Below, piece by piece: positions 32,334-40,573 of a DNA stretch of 64,000 bases; position 1 is the stretch's first letter; every line of letters begins with the position of its first letter. Both the position numbers and the translations under genes were made by a program. Where the stretch lies: contig NZ_CP183303.1 of the NCBI RefSeq assembly GCF_048541585.1, positions 310,001 through 374,000 on the forward strand, given 5' to 3'. The notes under the pieces are model-generated. The model was not told where the DNA came from. It did not search any database and was given only the letters and a program-made list of their open reading frames with translations. The stretch comes from Legionella_C sp048541585. Lineage in GTDB: Bacteria; Pseudomonadota; Gammaproteobacteria; Legionellales; Legionellaceae.

Positions 32334-33524
32334 ATGGCGAAGGAAAAGTTTGAGCGAAAAAAGCCACACGTGAATGTGGGTACAATCGGTCACGTAGATC
32401 ATGGTAAAACGACCTTGACTGCAGCAATCACAACCATCATGGCTAAGAAATTCGGTGGCACAGCGAAAGCTTATGACCAAATTGATGCAGCGCCAGAAGA
32501 GCGTGAGCGTGGTATTACGATATCAACAGCACACGTTGAATATGAATCAGCAAATCGCCACTATGCCCATGTTGACTGCCCAGGCCATGCTGACTATGTT
32601 AAGAATATGATTACCGGTGCAGCTCAGATGGACGGTGCTATATTAGTGGTTTCAGCTGCTGATGGCCCAATGCCGCAAACTCGTGAGCATATTCTTTTAT
32701 CTCGCCAAGTCGGTGTACCTTATATTGTTGTGTTCTTAAACAAAGCGGACATGGTTGATGACGCTGAGCTTTTAGAATTAGTTGAGATGGAAGTCCGTGA
32801 CTTATTAAGCAGTTATGAGTTTCCTGGCGATGATATTCCAATTGTAGTTGGTTCTGCCTTAAAAGCGCTAGAAGGTGATAGCAGTGATATTGGTGTTCCT
32901 GCTATTGAGAAGCTGGTTGATACGATGGACTCTTATATTCCTGAGCCTGTTCGTAATATTGATAAGAGCTTCTTATTACCTATCGAAGACGTGTTCTCTA
33001 TTTCTGGACGTGGTACAGTGGTTACCGGTCGTATCGAAAGCGGCATTATTAAAGTCGGTGAAGAAGTTGAAATCGTAGGTATCCGTGATACACAGAAAAC
33101 AACGTGTACGGGTGTGGAGATGTTCCGTAAGTTACTAGACGAAGGTCGTGCAGGCGATAACGTCGGTATCTTATTACGCGGTACAAAGCGTGATGAGGTT
33201 GAACGTGGCCAAGTATTAGCAAAACCAGGTTCTATCAAGCCGCATACCAAGTTCGAAGCTGAAGTCTACGTGTTATCTAAAGATGAAGGTGGTCGTCATA
33301 CCCCATTCTTCAATGGTTACCGTCCTCAGTTTTATTTCAGAACCACTGACGTTACCGGCTCTTGTGACCTACCCGAAGGTATCGAAATGGTTATGCCAGG
33401 TGACAACGTTCAATTGACTGTGCACTTGCACTCCCCAATTGCAATGGATGAAGGTTTACGTTTTGCAATTCGTGAAGGTGGCCGTACCGTAGGTGCTGGC
33501 GTCGTTGCAAAAATTATTGAGTGA
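32334..33524 (+). CDS. tuf: Elongation factor Tu, copy 2
   Basis: 396 residues, protein identical to copy 1 at 15959; the DNA also appears identical from the base before ATG to the last sense codon. This is the tufA position behind fusA. The ribosome site here is GAGGT, unlike the AAGGGGAG of copy 1, so flanks diverge at once and only the coding region is homogenised. The stop codon is TGA, and the rpsJ start follows within six bases. Confidence 0.98.
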   Translation: MAKEKFERKKPHVNVGTIGHVDHGKTTLTAAITTIMAKKFGGTAKAYDQIDAAPEERERGITISTAHVEYESANRHYAHVDCPGHADYVKNMITGAAQMDGAILVVSAADGPMPQTREHILLSRQVGVPYIVVFLNKADMVDDAELLELVEMEVRDLLSSYEFPGDDIPIVVGSALKALEGDSSDIGVPAIEKLVDTMDSYIPEPVRNIDKSFLLPIEDVFSISGRGTVVTGRIESGIIKVGEEVEIVGIRDTQKTTCTGVEMFRKLLDEGRAGDNVGILLRGTKRDEVERGQVLAKPGSIKPHTKFEAEVYVLSKDEGGRHTPFFNGYRPQFYFRTTDVTGSCDLPEGIEMVMPGDNVQLTVHLHSPIAMDEGLRFAIREGGRTVGAGVVAKIIE

Positions 33525-33529
33525 GTAAG

Positions 33530-33850
33530 ATGAGTAACAATCAAAATATTAAAATTCGCTTAAAGTCGTTTGATCATCGATTAATTGATACTTCGACGCG
33601 CGAAATTGTAGAAACTGCAAAGCGTACAGGGGCTCAAATACGGGGCCCTATTCCACTTCCTATTAAAAAGAAAAAATTCACAGTATTGATTTCGCCACAT
33701 GTTAACAAAGATGCGCGTGATCAATATGAATTACGAACCCACAAACGTCTAGTAGTAATCGTACATCCAACTGAGAAGACAGTGGATGCCTTAATGAAGC
33801 TAGACCTAGCTGCCGGGGTCGATGTTCAGATAAGCTTAGACGATGAGTAA
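33530..33850 (+). CDS. rpsJ: 30S ribosomal protein S10 (NusE)
   Basis: 106 residues from ATG 33530; a GTG at 33521 overlapping the tuf stop would add three residues. S10 packs in the 30S head and also works with NusB in antitermination and with NusG in coupling. Conserved 'IKIRLKSFDHRLIDTSTREI', 'GPIPLPIKKKKFTVLISPHV' and 'RTHKRLVVIVHPT'. It follows tuf with a five-base gap, so the str and S10 groups are continuous and there is no room for the E. coli-type S10 leader. Confidence 0.97.
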   Translation: MSNNQNIKIRLKSFDHRLIDTSTREIVETAKRTGAQIRGPIPLPIKKKKFTVLISPHVNKDARDQYELRTHKRLVVIVHPTEKTVDALMKLDLAAGVDVQISLDDE

Positions 33851-33886
33851 TTCATTGTTAGGCATGGATACTAAAGAGGTATTACT

Positions 33887-34537
33887 ATGACGACATTAGG
33901 GTTAATTGGCAGAAAGGTAGGTATGACACGCGTTTTTACAGATGATGGAGTTTCTATACCTGTCTCTGTAATAGAAGTATTACCTAACCGAATTTCGCAA
34001 TTAAAAAATTTAGAAAATGATGGCTATGTTGCTATCCAGTTAACAGCAGGCGAGAAAAAAGCTAGTCGCGTAAGTAAGCCACTAGCAGGTCATTTTGCAA
34101 AAGCACAAATAGAAGCAGGAGATATGATTGGTGAATTTGTGGTTGATTCAATTGATAGTTATCAACCAGGCCAAGTAATTAATATCTCTGATGTGTTCCA
34201 AAATGGTCAATATGTTGATGTATGTGGAACATCGAAAGGAAAAGGTTTTGCAGGTACTGTAAAACGTTATAATTTTCGTACCCAAGACGCAACACATGGT
34301 AACTCAAGATCACATAGAGTCCCAGGCTCTATTGGACAAAACCAAACACCAGGCCGAGTTTTTAAAGGTAAAAAAATGGCTGGTCAAATGGGTAATGTTC
34401 GTTGCACTACACAAAATTTAGAATTAGTAAGAGTAGATGCAGAACGTAATTTACTACTTATTAAAGGTGCTATTCCAGGTTGTCCAGGTGCGCAAGTTCG
34501 TGTTACACCAGCTGTTAAGAAAGTAAGGGGAGAATAA
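33887..34537 (+). CDS. rplC: 50S ribosomal protein L3
   Basis: 216 residues (E. coli 209). L3 reaches toward the peptidyl-transferase centre and starts 50S assembly. N-terminal 'LIGRKVGMTRVFTDDGVSIP'; the central loop 'HGNSRSHRVPGSIGQNQTPG' includes the Gln methylated by PrmB in E. coli. The ribosome site is GAGGTATT. Its stop overlaps the rplD start by one base (TAATG). Confidence 0.97.
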   Translation: MTTLGLIGRKVGMTRVFTDDGVSIPVSVIEVLPNRISQLKNLENDGYVAIQLTAGEKKASRVSKPLAGHFAKAQIEAGDMIGEFVVDSIDSYQPGQVINISDVFQNGQYVDVCGTSKGKGFAGTVKRYNFRTQDATHGNSRSHRVPGSIGQNQTPGRVFKGKKMAGQMGNVRCTTQNLELVRVDAERNLLLIKGAIPGCPGAQVRVTPAVKKVRGE

Positions 34538-35142
34538 TGGAACTTATAACGAGAGATACCAATACTTCCTTGAAAGTAAATGAGCAGATCTTTGATTATG
34601 GTTATAATGAAGGTCTAATACATCAAGCTGTCGTAACTTTTATGAATAATGCACGCAGTGGCAATAGTGCTCAAAAGACGCGCGCTGAAGTAAGAGGCGG
34701 TGGCAAGAAGCCTTGGAATCAAAAAGGTACTGGTAGAGCCCGTGCAGGAACTATTAGAAGTCCTCTATGGCGCAGTGGTGGAGTGGTTTTTGCCTCTAAA
34801 AAAAGAGATTATAGTCAAAAATTAAATAAAAAAATGTACAAAAGGGCATTGCGTAGTATAATCTCTGAACTTTATCGAAATGGTGATTTGATTGTCGTTA
34901 ATGACTTTCAATGTAATTCACATAAAACGAAAGATTTTATTGCGAAAGTTCAAGAGTTTGAGCTTACCAATGCATTAATTGTAATGGATGAAATAGGTGA
35001 GCAAGAATACTTAGGATCACGCAATTTGGCAGAATTTGATATTTGTGACGTGATGTCTGTAGATCCTGTAAATTTATTACGATTTGAAAAGGTCGTTATG
35101 ACTAGTGGCGCTATCAAGCGGCTTGAGGAGTTATTACAATGA
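34537..35142 (+). CDS. rplD: 50S ribosomal protein L4
   Basis: 201 residues, same as E. coli. L4 lines the exit tunnel through its extended loop, here 'TRAEVRGGGKKPWNQKGTGR' (macrolide-resistance region, wild-type). In E. coli L4 also represses the S10 operon through its leader; no such leader exists here. Start and stop overlap rplC and rplW. Confidence 0.97.
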   Translation: MELITRDTNTSLKVNEQIFDYGYNEGLIHQAVVTFMNNARSGNSAQKTRAEVRGGGKKPWNQKGTGRARAGTIRSPLWRSGGVVFASKKRDYSQKLNKKMYKRALRSIISELYRNGDLIVVNDFQCNSHKTKDFIAKVQEFELTNALIVMDEIGEQEYLGSRNLAEFDICDVMSVDPVNLLRFEKVVMTSGAIKRLEELLQ

Positions 35143-35435
35143 ATGCTGAACACATTATAATGGTTCTGCGTGAGCCCCATACTTCTGAAAAGTCTACTGT
35201 AATGGCTGAAAAATTTAAGCAATTTACTTTTAAAGTATTGCCTACCGCTACTAAGTTACAAATTAAACAAGCAGTAGAACAGATGTTTAACGTCAAAGTT
35301 AAAAATGTATCAGTATTAAATGTTCCTGGTAAACAAAAACGCTTTAGACAATTACAAGGTAAAAGAAGTGATTGGAAAAAAGCCTATGTTTCATTGCAGG
35401 AAAATTATGATATTGACTTTAGCTTGGCAGAATAA
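35139..35435 (+). CDS. rplW: 50S ribosomal protein L23
   Basis: 98 residues (E. coli 100). L23 sits at the tunnel exit and docks trigger factor and SRP. 'LREPHTSEKSTVMAEKFKQF' and 'LPTATKLQIKQAVEQMFNVK' are conserved. Starts within the rplD stop (ATGA); 11 bases before rplB. Confidence 0.96.
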   Translation: MNAEHIIMVLREPHTSEKSTVMAEKFKQFTFKVLPTATKLQIKQAVEQMFNVKVKNVSVLNVPGKQKRFRQLQGKRSDWKKAYVSLQENYDIDFSLAE

Positions 35436-35446
35436 GGCAGATTAAG

Positions 35447-36274
35447 ATGGCTCTTTTAAAATCTAAACCCACCTCACCGGGTAAGCGTGGTGAGCTAAAG
35501 GTTGTACATCATAATATTCATAAAGGACAACCACATGCCGCTTTAGTTGAAAAGTTAAATAAAACTGGCGGACGTAATAACTATGGACGCATCACAGTTC
35601 GTCATATTGGTGGTGGAACAAGATGCAAATATAGAGTTATTGATTTTAAACGTAATAAAGATGGTATTGAAGCCAAAGTTGAACGCTTAGAGTATGATCC
35701 TAACCGTTCAGCGCTTATTGCTCTTATTGTATATAAAGACGGTGAACGTCGTTATATAATTGCTCCTTCTAATTTAGAAGTTGGTGCTGTTGTAGTGAGT
35801 GGTGAAGATTCACCTATTAGTACAGGTAATTGTCTTCCTCTGCGTAATATTCCTGTTGGAACAACTATTCATTGTGTAGAATTAAAGCCAGGTAAAGGCG
35901 CACAATTGCTACGTAGTGCAGGATGTAGTGGCCAAATAGTTGCAAAAGAAGGTTCTTATGCAACATTGAAATTACGCTCTGGAGAAATGCGAAAGGTATT
36001 AGCTTCATGCCGTGCAGTAATCGGTGAAGTAAGCAATAGTGAGCATAGCTTACGAAGCCTAGGTAAAGCTGGAGCTAAACGTTGGCGCGGAATTAGACCT
36101 ACTGTTCGAGGTGTCGCTATGAACCCCGTTGATCATCCACATGGAGGCGGTGAGGGTAGGACTTCAGGCGGGCGTCATCCTGTAACACCTTGGGGTGTAC
36201 CTACTAAAGGATACAAAACCAGGAGCAATAAGCGGACTGATCGCTTCATTGTAAGACGACGCAAAAAGAAATAA
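35447..36274 (+). CDS. rplB: 50S ribosomal protein L2
   Basis: 275 residues (E. coli 273). L2 is needed for subunit joining and peptidyl transfer. The N-terminal region includes 'NKTGGRNNYGRITVRHIGGG'; the conserved C-terminal loop 'RGVAMNPVDHPHGGGEGR' contains the essential His of the peptidyl-transferase region. Ends with 'FIVRRRKKK'. Ribosome site precedes ATG after rplW by 11 bases. Confidence 0.98.
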   Translation: MALLKSKPTSPGKRGELKVVHHNIHKGQPHAALVEKLNKTGGRNNYGRITVRHIGGGTRCKYRVIDFKRNKDGIEAKVERLEYDPNRSALIALIVYKDGERRYIIAPSNLEVGAVVVSGEDSPISTGNCLPLRNIPVGTTIHCVELKPGKGAQLLRSAGCSGQIVAKEGSYATLKLRSGEMRKVLASCRAVIGEVSNSEHSLRSLGKAGAKRWRGIRPTVRGVAMNPVDHPHGGGEGRTSGGRHPVTPWGVPTKGYKTRSNKRTDRFIVRRRKKK

Positions 36275-36294
36275 TTAGTTAAGAGGATATTAAG

Positions 36295-36573
36295 GTGCCA
36301 CGTTCCATAAGAAAAGGTCCATTTATAGATCGACACTTATTAAATAAGATAGAATTGGCGAATCAGACAAAGTCTAAAAAACCAATTAAAACTTGGTCTA
36401 GACGTTCGACAATAATTCCTGAAATGATTGAACATACTATTGCGGTTCATAACGGCAAGGTTCATGTTCCAGTCTATATTACTGATAATATGGTCGGTCA
36501 CAAATTAGGTGAGTTTGCTATGACTCGAACATTTAAAGGGCATTCTGGTGACAGAAAGGCTAAAGGTAAGTAA
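36295..36573 (+). CDS. rpsS: 30S ribosomal protein S19
   Basis: 92 residues, same as E. coli. It starts at GTG behind AAGAGG. S19 lies in the 30S head with S13 and contacts the A-site tRNA region. 'PRSIRKGPFIDRHLLNKIE', 'WSRRSTIIPEMI' and 'HKLGEFAMTRTFKGHSGDRK' are standard. Confidence 0.97.
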   Translation: MPRSIRKGPFIDRHLLNKIELANQTKSKKPIKTWSRRSTIIPEMIEHTIAVHNGKVHVPVYITDNMVGHKLGEFAMTRTFKGHSGDRKAKGK

Positions 36574-36585
36574 TAAGAGGTCATG

Positions 36586-36921
36586 ATGGAAGTTACAGCT
36601 AAATTAAGTAATGCACCTCTTTCTGCACAAAAAGGCAGATTGATTGCTGATTTAATTCGTGGTCTAAGTGTTGCTAAGGCGCTTGATGTTTTGCGTTTTA
36701 CTCCTAAGAAGGGTGCAACGCTCATGCTAAAATTATTAGAATCAGCTATAGCTAATGCAGAAAATAATAATGGTGCTGATATCGATGAGCTGAAAGTTGG
36801 GACTATTTGCGTGGACGAAGCGGCGACATTAAAAAGAATTAGCCCACGTGCCAAAGGTAGAGCTAATCGTATTTGTAAGCGCAATTGCCACATATTAATT
36901 AAAGTATCTGACGGGGTATAG
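36586..36921 (+). CDS. rplV: 50S ribosomal protein L22
   Basis: 111 residues from the second of two adjacent ATGs (36583, 36586); spacing to AAGAGG and the E. coli start 'METIAK' favour the second ('MEVTAKLS'). L22 extends a beta-hairpin into the exit tunnel; here 'RISPRAKGRANRICKRNCHI' is that region. 'SAQKGRLIADLIRGLSVAKA' is the conserved N-terminal part. Five bases before rpsC. Confidence 0.96.
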   Translation: MEVTAKLSNAPLSAQKGRLIADLIRGLSVAKALDVLRFTPKKGATLMLKLLESAIANAENNNGADIDELKVGTICVDEAATLKRISPRAKGRANRICKRNCHILIKVSDGV

Positions 36922-36925
36922 CATA

Positions 36926-37582
36926 ATGGGACAGAAAGTAAACCCAATAGGTATTCGTTTAGGTATTACGAAAGACTGGAACTCAAAGTGGTATGCCAGT
37001 AAAAATTATGCCAAATTATTAAACGAAGATATTAACTTAAGAAAAGATCTTAAGGAAAAATTTAAAGGTGCTGCCGTCAGTCGTATTCAGATTGCAAGAC
37101 CAGCTAATAACGCAGTTGTAACTATACATAGTGCAAGGCCAGGTGTGCTGATTGGCAAGAAAGGCGGTGGTATTGAAGGGTTGCGTAGTGAAATTGCAGC
37201 TAAGCTAAATGTACCTGTTCACTTAAATATTGAAGAAGTACGTAAACCTGAACTTGACTCAGTTTTAGTTGCCGAAAGTATTGCTCAACAGTTAGAGCAA
37301 CGTGTCATGTTTAGACGTGCAATGAAGAGAGCTGTAACTTCAGCTATGAAAGCTGGCGCAAAAGGTATTAAAATTTGCGTTAGTGGACGTCTTGGTGGAG
37401 CTGAAATTGCTCGAAGCGAATGGTATCGAGAAGGTCGCGTACCTTTACATACTTTTCGTGCAGACGTTGATTATGGCACTGCAGAAGCGAAAACGACGTA
37501 CGGTATTATTGGCGTTAAAGTATGGATCTTTAAAGGTGAAGTACTACCGCAAAAAAATCGTAACGTTGAAAGCAGTAAATGA
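36926..37582 (+). CDS. rpsC: 30S ribosomal protein S3
   Basis: 218 residues (E. coli 233). S3 lines the mRNA entry and helps unwind mRNA. The N-terminal 'GQKVNPIGIRLGITKDWNSK', the KH domain 'GVLIGKKGGGIEGLRSEIA' with its GxxG, and the C-terminal 'GRLGGAEIARSEWYREGRVP' are present; the C-terminal tail is shorter than in E. coli. Confidence 0.97.
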   Translation: MGQKVNPIGIRLGITKDWNSKWYASKNYAKLLNEDINLRKDLKEKFKGAAVSRIQIARPANNAVVTIHSARPGVLIGKKGGGIEGLRSEIAAKLNVPVHLNIEEVRKPELDSVLVAESIAQQLEQRVMFRRAMKRAVTSAMKAGAKGIKICVSGRLGGAEIARSEWYREGRVPLHTFRADVDYGTAEAKTTYGIIGVKVWIFKGEVLPQKNRNVESSK

Positions 37583-37598
37583 ATGAGGATTGTTAATC

Positions 37599-38012
37599 AT
37601 GTTACAGCCTAAACGTACTAAATATAGAAAGCAAATGAAAGGTCGCAATCGTGGCCTGGCATTGAAAGGTAGTAAAGTTAGTTTTGGAGAATTTGGTTTA
37701 AAAGCTTTAGAGCGTGGGCGTTTAACCGCTCGCCAAATTGAAGCTGCTCGACGAGCCATGACCCGCCACATTAAACGGGGAGGAAAAATATGGATTCGTG
37801 TTTTTCCTGATAAACCAATTACTCAAAAGCCACTTGAAGTAAGACAGGGTAAAGGTAAAGGTAGTGTTGAATATTGGGTTGCTCAAATTCAACCTGGAAA
37901 AGTCTTATTTGAAATGGAAGGTGTAACTAGAGAATTAGCTATGGAAGCTTTTAATCTAGCGAAAGCGAAATTACCTTTCAAGGTTATCTTTGAAGAACGG
38001 AAGGTGATGTAA
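37599..38012 (+). CDS. rplP: 50S ribosomal protein L16
   Basis: 137 residues (E. coli 136) from ATG 37599 ('MLQPKRTKYRKQMKGRNRG'); a TTG nine bases upstream would add three residues without family support. L16 shapes the A-site tRNA pocket near the peptidyl-transferase centre. Conserved 'ARRAMTRHIKRGGKIWIRVF' and 'GKGSVEYWVA'. Stop overlaps the rpmC start by one base. Confidence 0.97.
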   Translation: MLQPKRTKYRKQMKGRNRGLALKGSKVSFGEFGLKALERGRLTARQIEAARRAMTRHIKRGGKIWIRVFPDKPITQKPLEVRQGKGKGSVEYWVAQIQPGKVLFEMEGVTRELAMEAFNLAKAKLPFKVIFEERKVM

Positions 38013-38221
38013 TGAAAGACAATAAAGAATTGAGAGAGCTCTCTGTAGAAAAGTTAAAAGAAGAGTTACTCGATTTAAGAAAAGCACAGTTTAAATTAAG
38101 AATGAAAAAAGCTAATGGTTTACTAGAAAAAACTCATCCTATTAAAGAAACGAGAAGAGCCATAGCTAGAGTAAAAACAATTATGACGGAAAAGGTTGGA
38201 AAGACTTATGTCGAAGAATAG
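38012..38221 (+). CDS. rpmC: 50S ribosomal protein L29
   Basis: 69 residues (E. coli 63). Two long helices; L29 sits beside L23 at the tunnel exit. 'LRELSVEKLKEELLDLRKAQ' and 'ETRRAIARVKTIMTEK' are typical. It overlaps rplP by one base at its start and rpsQ by 14 bases at its end. Confidence 0.94.
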   Translation: MKDNKELRELSVEKLKEELLDLRKAQFKLRMKKANGLLEKTHPIKETRRAIARVKTIMTEKVGKTYVEE

Positions 38222-38462
38222 TGAATCTAATGCCAGAACGCTGGTTGGTAAAATCGTTAGCGATAAGATGCAAAAAACTATTGTAGTCATGGTCGAACGT
38301 ACAGTAAAGCATCCTAAGTACGGCAAAATTATGAAGAAGAGAACGAAATTACATGCCCATGATGAAAATCAAATAGGACAGGTTGGTAACACAGTTAAAA
38401 TTCGTGAAACACGACCTCTTTCTAAAACAAAAAGTTGGGTTCTTGTTGAAGTTATTTCTTAA
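38208..38462 (+). CDS. rpsQ: 30S ribosomal protein S17
   Basis: 84 residues, same as E. coli, from ATG 38208; an in-frame TTG at 38196 is less likely. S17 is an OB-fold primary binder of 16S rRNA. 'GKIVSDKMQKTIVVMVERTV' and 'RETRPLSKTKSWVLVEVI' are diagnostic. Last gene of the S10 group; an 84-base gap with promoter-like sequence follows. Confidence 0.96.
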   Translation: MSKNSESNARTLVGKIVSDKMQKTIVVMVERTVKHPKYGKIMKKRTKLHAHDENQIGQVGNTVKIRETRPLSKTKSWVLVEVIS

Positions 38463-38476
38463 TAGATTGTAACGGC

Positions 38477-38510
38477 TTTTAAAATACCAAAAGGGCTGAT
38501 ATAATCAGCC
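38477..38510 (+). promoter_or_regulatory. Possible internal promoter or weak terminator before the spc genes
   Basis: The gap between rpsQ and rplN holds TATAAT at 38500-38505 with a weak TTTTAA 17 bases upstream, and the same bases form a hairpin GGCTGA/TCAGCC followed by ACCTTTTTC. The E. coli spc operon begins here. Whether it acts as promoter, partial terminator or both cannot be told from sequence. Confidence 0.4.
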
Positions 38511-38546
38511 ACCTTTTTCTGGTCGTATTAAGAACTGGAGTTTATT

Positions 38547-38912
38547 ATGATACAAATGCAGACGGTGCTTGATGTTGCTGATAACAGCGGCGCACGCAAA
38601 GTGATGTGTATCAAAGTGCTAGGGGGCTCACACCGTCGCTATGCACGAGTTGGGGATATCATCAAAGTTAGTATTAAGGATGCAATTCCTAGAAGTAAGG
38701 TAAAAAAGGGTGCAGTTATGAAGGCTGTAGTGGTTAGAACTAGACAAGGTGTTCGTCGTGATGACGGTTCGCTTATTCGTTTCGATGGAAATGCCGCTGT
38801 TCTTTTAAATAACCAAAATGAGCCTATTGGTACTCGTATATTTGGTCCAGTAACACGTGAATTGCGAGAGAAATTTATGAAAATAATCTCTTTAGCAGCA
38901 GAAGTATTGTAA
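38547..38912 (+). CDS. rplN: 50S ribosomal protein L14
   Basis: 121 residues (E. coli 123). L14 lies at the subunit interface, binds L19 and is the docking site of RsfS. 'QTVLDVADNSGARKVMCIKV' and 'AVVVRTRQGVRRDDGSLIRF' are standard, as is the end 'FMKIISLAAEVL'. The ATG follows CTGGAG. First gene of the spc group. Confidence 0.97.
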   Translation: MIQMQTVLDVADNSGARKVMCIKVLGGSHRRYARVGDIIKVSIKDAIPRSKVKKGAVMKAVVVRTRQGVRRDDGSLIRFDGNAAVLLNNQNEPIGTRIFGPVTRELREKFMKIISLAAEVL

Positions 38913-38924
38913 AAGGATAAAATT

Positions 38925-39251
38925 ATGAAGCGTATCCGTTCTGGCGATACAGTAATTGTTATCACTGGTAAAAGTAAAGGGCATATCGGCAAAGTAAACC
39001 GAGTTTTTGGTGACTCAGTAATTGTTGAGGGTGCCAATTTAGTTAAGAAGCATGTTAAGCCTAATCCTCAGGCTAATGATAAGGGCGGAATTCGCTCTAT
39101 CGAAGCACCGCTACATATTTCTAATGTCGCTTTATACAATCCTACTGCAAAGAAAGCTGATAAAGTGGGTTTTAGATTTATAGAAAAAGATGGTAAGACA
39201 TACAAAATTAGATATTTTAAATCTAATGATGAGGTAGTTGACTTAATCTAA
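38925..39251 (+). CDS. rplX: 50S ribosomal protein L24
   Basis: 108 residues (E. coli 104). An assembly initiator of the 50S subunit, with a KOW motif at the N-terminus ('RIRSGDTVIVITGKSKGHIG'). 'HVKPNPQANDKGGIRSIEAP' is the conserved middle. Twelve bases after rplN and 15 before rplE. Confidence 0.96.
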   Translation: MKRIRSGDTVIVITGKSKGHIGKVNRVFGDSVIVEGANLVKKHVKPNPQANDKGGIRSIEAPLHISNVALYNPTAKKADKVGFRFIEKDGKTYKIRYFKSNDEVVDLI

Positions 39252-39266
39252 ATTAGGTGGCGGGAA

Positions 39267-39818
39267 ATGGCAAGACTTAAAGAATATTATAGAAGCGATG
39301 TAGTTGAAATGATGATGAAAAAATTCGGCTACAAGAGCGTGATGCAAGTCCCTAAAATTGTTAAAATTACATTAAATATGGGCGTTGGTGAAGCTGTAGG
39401 CGATAAAAAGGTCATGAATCATGCTGTTGAAGATATGGCGTTGATTGCTGGTCAGAAGCCAGTTGTTACTAAAGCACGCAAATCTATAGCGGGCTTTAAA
39501 ATTCGTGAAGGGTGGCCGATTGGTTGCAAAGTTACATTAAGAAAAAATCAAATGTATGAATTCTTAGATAGACTAATCACTATTGCTCTTCCACGTGTAC
39601 GTGACTTCAGAGGTCTAAGTCCTAAGTCATTCGATGGTACCGGAAATTATAGTATGGGCTTAAGCGAGCAAATCGTTTTTCCAGAAATTGACTTTGATAA
39701 AACTGATGGAATCAGAGGTTTAGATATCTGTATTACGACCAGTGCTAAAACCAACGAAGAGGCAAAAGCTTTATTGGAAGCATTTAATCTGCCTTTGAAA
39801 GACAGAGATAAACATTAA
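39267..39818 (+). CDS. rplE: 50S ribosomal protein L5
   Basis: 183 residues (E. coli 179). L5 binds 5S rRNA and bridges to S13. 'VPKIVKITLNMGVGEAVGDK', 'ITIALPRVRDFRGLSPKSFD' and 'FPEIDFDKTDGIRGLDICIT' are conserved. The ribosome site GGCGGGAA lies before ATG. Confidence 0.97.
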   Translation: MARLKEYYRSDVVEMMMKKFGYKSVMQVPKIVKITLNMGVGEAVGDKKVMNHAVEDMALIAGQKPVVTKARKSIAGFKIREGWPIGCKVTLRKNQMYEFLDRLITIALPRVRDFRGLSPKSFDGTGNYSMGLSEQIVFPEIDFDKTDGIRGLDICITTSAKTNEEAKALLEAFNLPLKDRDKH

Positions 39819-39832
39819 AGAAGGGTATTACC

Positions 39833-40135
39833 GTGGCTAAAAAATCAATGCTTGAACGAGAAAAAAAGCGTGCAAAGCTAGTTGAAAAGTATATACAGAG
39901 GCGAATTGAGCTAAAGGATTTAATCAAAACTTCACAAGATTTTGATACAATTATGGATGCACAAGAGCGGTTAGCGAAACTGCCTGTCAATTCTAGTCCG
40001 GTTCGTCATAGCACTCGATGCCAACAATGTGGCCGACCTCACGCCGTATATAGAATGTTTGGGCTTTGCAGAATTTGCTTACGGCAACAATTAATGAATG
40101 GTAATGTTACTGGCGGACGTAAATCAAGCTGGTAA
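39833..40135 (+). CDS. rpsN: 30S ribosomal protein S14, long form with four Cys
   Basis: 100 residues from GTG 39833. Length and N-terminal half match the long S14 of proteobacteria. Unlike E. coli, the C-terminal half keeps a full zinc-ribbon: C-x2-C ('RCQQCGRPHAVYRMFG') and C-x2-C ('LCRICLRQ'), the pattern of the short, zinc-binding S14 of Gram-positive bacteria. S14 helps assemble the 30S head. The combination of long form with zinc site is noteworthy and probably typical of this family of bacteria. Confidence 0.96.
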   Translation: MAKKSMLEREKKRAKLVEKYIQRRIELKDLIKTSQDFDTIMDAQERLAKLPVNSSPVRHSTRCQQCGRPHAVYRMFGLCRICLRQQLMNGNVTGGRKSSW

Positions 40136-40159
40136 TATTTAGTCTATTGGAGAAAAAGT

Positions 40160-40555
40160 GTGAGTATGCATGACCCCGTAGCTGATATGCTGACCCGAAT
40201 TCGAAACGGACAGCAGGCAAAACACCGAAGCGTTACTCTTCATTCATCAAATTTGAAAGAGGAAATTGCTCGGGTTCTAAAAGAGGAAGGCTACATACTA
40301 GATTATAGTATCGAGTCTACTAAAAATAATATCAAAAGTATTACTATTGATTTAAAATATTATCATGGTAGACCAGTTATAGAACGAATTGAACGTATAA
40401 GTCGCCCTGGTTTAAGGGTTTACAAGCCATTTAATCAATTATCAGCTATACCTGGATTTGGAATTGCAATTCTATCTACCTCTAAGGGTGTTATGACCCA
40501 TGTAGCAGCCAAGTCTCAACGGGTTGGTGGCGAAATACTTTGTGAAGTAGCTTAA
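40160..40555 (+). CDS. rpsH: 30S ribosomal protein S8
   Basis: 131 residues (E. coli 130) from GTG 40160, which reproduces the E. coli N-terminus 'MSMxDPxADMLTRIRNG'; ATG 40166 is less likely. S8 binds the central 16S domain and, in E. coli, represses the spc operon at rplE. 'SRPGLRVYKPFNQL' and 'ILSTSKGVMTHVAAKSQRVG' are conserved. Confidence 0.97.
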   Translation: MSMHDPVADMLTRIRNGQQAKHRSVTLHSSNLKEEIARVLKEEGYILDYSIESTKNNIKSITIDLKYYHGRPVIERIERISRPGLRVYKPFNQLSAIPGFGIAILSTSKGVMTHVAAKSQRVGGEILCEVA

Positions 40556-40573
40556 ACGTTTGCGAGGAATGAT

